Positions 61,302 to 64,000 of a stretch of 64,000 nucleotides of DNA are shown here, in pieces. The stretch is from contig NZ_JBNVZV010000007.1 in NCBI RefSeq assembly GCF_050496545.1, positions 124,001-188,000 of the forward strand, in the 5' to 3' direction. Origin of the DNA: Phycicoccus avicenniae_A. Its GTDB lineage: Bacteria; Actinomycetota; Actinomycetes; Actinomycetales; Dermatophilaceae. The position numbers were made by a program, and so were the translations under genes. The notes under the pieces were generated by a model that was not told the DNA's origin, searched no databases, and saw only the letters and a list, made by a program, of their open reading frames with translations. Position 1 is the first letter of the stretch. Each line of letters begins with the position of its first letter.

Positions 61302-62149
61302 GCGACCTCGCCGTCCAGGGCGTCGGCGGGGGGCTGACGGAGGTGCTGCGCCGCCGGCACCTGCTGGGCCTGCTCGTCCGCAAGGAGCTGCGGGTGCGCT
61401 ACCGCGCCTCGCTGCTCGGGCTGGGCTGGTCCTACGTCAAGCCGGCGGTCACCTTCGCCGTCTACTTCGTGGGGCTCGGGCTCGTCCTGCGCCAGACCAG
61501 CATCCCCGACTACGCGGTGTACCTCTTCGGCGGGCTCGTCGTCGTCAGCGCCTTCTCCGAGGCCCTCGGCAACGCCACCCGCTCGGTCGTCGCCAACGGC
61601 GAGCTGGTCCGCAAGATCTTCCTGCCGCGCGAGCTGTTCCCCGTGGCCAGCGTCTGCGTGGCGGGGGTGCACCTGCTGCCGCAGCTCGTCGTCCTCCTCA
61701 CCGGTGCGCTCGTCGCCGGCTGGCGGCCCGACCCCGGCGGGATGCTGGCCCTGGCCGCCTGCGTGCTGCTCACGGGGCTGCTCGCCACGGGTCTGGGGCT
61801 GCTGCTCTCGGCCGTCGACGTCCTCTTCCGCGACGTCGAGAACGTCGTCGACCTGGTCCTCACGGTGCTCGTCTGGACCTCGCCGGTGCTCTACCCGACG
61901 CACCTCGTCGAGCGGCTGCTCGGGGCGGGGTCGTGGGGGTTCACCCTGTACCAGCACAACCCGCTGACCGTGGCGGTCGACCTCGTGCACCGGGCGACCT
62001 GGGCGGGAGCCTCCCCGGGGAACGTCGCGCTCGTCCCGTCCGACCTGGTCTCCCGCACAGTCATCGCCCTCGGCACCGCCCTGCTGCTCGTCGCGCTCGG
62101 GCAGGCGGTCTTCCACCGGCTCTCCGGCCGGTTCGCGCAGGAGCTCTGA
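61298..62149 (+). CDS. wzm: Galactan-type ABC-2 exporter permease
   Basis: The 283-residue permease has six helices and typical LLVRKELRVRYRASLLGLGW and KIFLPRELFPVASV. It overlaps the ATPase by 1 bp and GlfT2 by 4 bp. With the ATPase it would export lipid-linked galactan. Confidence 0.9.
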   Translation: MSDLAVQGVGGGLTEVLRRRHLLGLLVRKELRVRYRASLLGLGWSYVKPAVTFAVYFVGLGLVLRQTSIPDYAVYLFGGLVVVSAFSEALGNATRSVVANGELVRKIFLPRELFPVASVCVAGVHLLPQLVVLLTGALVAGWRPDPGGMLALAACVLLTGLLATGLGLLLSAVDVLFRDVENVVDLVLTVLVWTSPVLYPTHLVERLLGAGSWGFTLYQHNPLTVAVDLVHRATWAGASPGNVALVPSDLVSRTVIALGTALLLVALGQAVFHRLSGRFAQEL

Positions 62150-62880
62150 TGGGGGCGCGCGTCGCGGTGTCGGTCGAGGGCGCCTCCAAGCACTTCCGGC
62201 TGCGGCACACGCACTCCCTCAAGGAGAGCCTCGTCTGGGCGGTGCAGGGACGGGCACGCCACGACGACTTCCACGCCCTCGCCCCGCTCGACCTCACCGT
62301 GCACGAGGGCGAGACCGTCGCGCTGCTCGGGCGCAACGGGTCGGGCAAGTCGACGCTGCTCAAGCTGGTCGCCGGTGTGATGGCCCCGGACACCGGCCGG
62401 GTGCGGGTGCGCGGCCGGCTGGCCGGGCTGCTCGAGGTCGGCGCCGGCTTCCACCCCGACCTCACCGGCCGAGAGAACGTCCACCTCAACGCGGCCATCC
62501 TCGGCATGGATCCGGCCGCCGTCCGCGCGCGCTTCGACGACATCGTCGCGTTCGCCGACATCGGTCCGTTCCTCGACACCCAGGTCCGCTTCTACTCCTC
62601 GGGGATGTTCCTGCGGCTCGCCTTCGCCGTCGCGGTGCACACCGAGCCGGACGTCTTCCTCGTCGACGAGGTGCTCGCGGTCGGCGACGAGGCCTTCCGC
62701 GACAAGTGCCTCACCCGCATCGAGCAGCTGTCCGCCGAGGGCCGCACGCTCGTCGTGGTCAGCCACGACCTCCCGCTCGTCGAGCGGCTCTGCGACCGCG
62801 GCATCGTCCTCGATGCCGGGCGCGTCGTGCACGACGGCCCGGTGGAGGAGGCGGTCGGCCGGCTGCGGGCCGTCTTGTGA
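62149..62880 (+). CDS. wzt: Galactan-type ABC exporter ATPase
   Basis: The 243-residue ATPase has Walker A GRNGSGKST, GLLEVGAGFHPDLTGREN, signature YSSGMFLRLAFAV, Walker B VFLVDEVLAVGDE and VVSHDLPLVERL, which are Wzt features. No C-terminal carbohydrate-binding domain, as in the galactan type. Confidence 0.92.
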   Translation: MGARVAVSVEGASKHFRLRHTHSLKESLVWAVQGRARHDDFHALAPLDLTVHEGETVALLGRNGSGKSTLLKLVAGVMAPDTGRVRVRGRLAGLLEVGAGFHPDLTGRENVHLNAAILGMDPAAVRARFDDIVAFADIGPFLDTQVRFYSSGMFLRLAFAVAVHTEPDVFLVDEVLAVGDEAFRDKCLTRIEQLSAEGRTLVVVSHDLPLVERLCDRGIVLDAGRVVHDGPVEEAVGRLRAVL

Positions 62881-64000
62881 CGTGGTGGTCGGCCGTCCCC
62901 GCCGTGCTCGTCGGGGCCCTGCTCCTCGTCGTCCCGGGAGCCCTGACGGCGTGGGCCGCCGGTGTGCGGGGGGTGCTGACCGTCGCGCTGGCCCCCGTGC
63001 TGTCGACCGGGGTCCTCGGGGTCGGAGCGGTGGTCACGCAGGGCGTCGGCCTGCGGTGGGGGCTGCCCGCCGTTCTGCTCTCCACGGCGGCGGCCGTGGC
63101 GGTCGTCGCCGTCCCGCGGTACGTCGGGCGCGCGACCCCGCGTCCCCGGGCGGGTGACCGTCCGCTCCTGTGGTGGGCGAGCGGCCTGGGCGTGCTCGGG
63201 GGTGGGGCATCGCTGGCGCTCGGCTTCGCGCGCGGCGCCGGTGGGGTCACCACCTGGCCGCAGACCTTCGACGCGGTGTTCCACCTCTCGGCCGCCCGGC
63301 ACGTCCTGACGACCGGCGACGGCTCGTCCTTGACCCTCGGCACGGTCGCGGTCCCGGGAGCCTCCCGGGGGTTCTACCCGGGTGCATGGCACGACCTCGC
63401 GGCCCTCGTCGCCGGCGTCACGGACGTGCCGGTCGTCGTGGCGGCGAACGTGACCGCGCTCGTGGTCGTGGCGGTGGCCTGGCCGATCTCCCTCGTGGCG
63501 CTCGTGCGCGTGGCGCTCGGTCCGCGGCCGCTGCTGCTCGCGGCGACGGGTCTGCTCGCGGCCGCCGTCACGGCCTCGCCGGTGCTCGTCTCCTCGTACG
63601 GCACGCTCTGGCCCAACGCCCTGGGGACCGCCGTGCTCCCGGCCGCCCTCGCGCTCGTGGTCGGGGTGCTCGGGCGCCCCGTGCGGGCCGGCGGGGCGCC
63701 GAGGGCGACGGCGCTGGTCCTCGTCGGACCCGCGCTGGCCGGGCTGGGCCTGGCCCACCCCAACGCCGTCGTCTCCCTCGTGGTCCTGGGGGTCGTCGCC
63801 GCGGTCGTCGCGGCGTGGCGTGCGGGTGGGCGCCTGCGGGTCGCGGGTCTCGCCCTCGTCCCGGCCACCGTCTGGTTCCTCGGATGGTGCCCGGCCTTCG
63901 ACGGGACGCGCCGCACCTCGTGGCCGGCCCGTGAGAGCCCGGGGCAGGCGGCGGGGGAGTGGCTGACGCTCTCGGTCCAACGCGTCCCGCTTCCCGCCAC
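62877..64000 (+). CDS. DUF6541-like multi-pass membrane protein (3' partial)
   Basis: From GTG at 62877, overlapping the wzt stop by 4 bp, the frame is open to the window end (374 codons). It reads WWSAVPAVLVGALLLVVPGA, then FDAVFHLSAARHVLTTGDG, GFYPGAWHDLAALVAGV and many helices. This resembles DUF6541, common in actinobacterial wall-polymer clusters, possibly a glycosyltransferase of the C-type. The end lies beyond the window. Confidence 0.85.
   Translation, partial: MTWWSAVPAVLVGALLLVVPGALTAWAAGVRGVLTVALAPVLSTGVLGVGAVVTQGVGLRWGLPAVLLSTAAAVAVVAVPRYVGRATPRPRAGDRPLLWWASGLGVLGGGASLALGFARGAGGVTTWPQTFDAVFHLSAARHVLTTGDGSSLTLGTVAVPGASRGFYPGAWHDLAALVAGVTDVPVVVAANVTALVVVAVAWPISLVALVRVALGPRPLLLAATGLLAAAVTASPVLVSSYGTLWPNALGTAVLPAALALVVGVLGRPVRAGGAPRATALVLVGPALAGLGLAHPNAVVSLVVLGVVAAVVAAWRAGGRLRVAGLALVPATVWFLGWCPAFDGTRRTSWPARESPGQAAGEWLTLSVQRVPLPA

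Overview
The window is high-GC DNA (about 70% by eye) with many GTG starts, ATGA or GTGA gene overlaps and several TANNNT-N6/7-start arrangements that look like leaderless promoters. With a SigE-family sigma factor, a MEDS/HATPase regulator, a gluABCD-type uptake operon, a galactofuran gene set (glf, glfT2, wzm/wzt) and a surface protein ending in a LAXTG-type sorting signal, this points to an Actinomycetota chromosome. A Micrococcales or Intrasporangiaceae-like host is plausible but not proven. No rRNA, tRNA or CRISPR was recognised.

Layout. 1-7.0 kb: 3' part of a giant DUF11-repeat surface protein with a four-domain higher-order repeat. 7.3-12.6 kb: a Pr6Pr-type membrane protein, a MEDS/HATPase regulator and small orphan proteins separated by long gaps. 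12.6-27.7 kb: ordinary core genes: M20 amidohydrolase, NADP-binding oxidoreductase, LuxR-type two-component system with a drug-type ABC exporter, a frameshifted COQ4-like gene, a secreted protein divergent from an OmpR-type two-component system, a SigE sigma factor with a membrane partner, and a TetR-controlled hydrolase/NmrA pair. 27.7-33.9 kb: gene-poor, lower-GC tract with mscL, a second member of the orphan family seen at 8.4 kb, small ORFs, a 30-bp tandem duplication and a copy of a dispersed repeat.

33.4-47.5 kb: a probable integrated metal-resistance island. It carries chrA, a zinc/cobalt-type CDF exporter with an ArsR sensor, DUF4396, csoR, copA, a small membrane protein, copZ, a PAP2 phosphatase, an OmpR-type two-component system, a multicopper oxidase, a DUF305 lipoprotein and a tyrosine integrase. 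About 77-bp direct repeats (about 80% identical) lie at the two ends. copA has an in-frame TAG and the CDF gene a one-base frameshift. The two-component system probably drives the oxidase and DUF305 operons through shared 11-bp-spaced TTCAT repeats; CsoR-type palindromes lie between copZ and the PAP2 gene.

47.5-64 kb: a molybdate uptake operon with its own HTH-molbindin regulator (mop-modABC), gluABCD, a cupin/FAD-oxidoreductase pair, and a galactan cluster: two GT2 enzymes, UDP-galactopyranose mutase, GlfT2-like polymerase, ABC exporter, and a DUF6541-type membrane protein that runs off the window.
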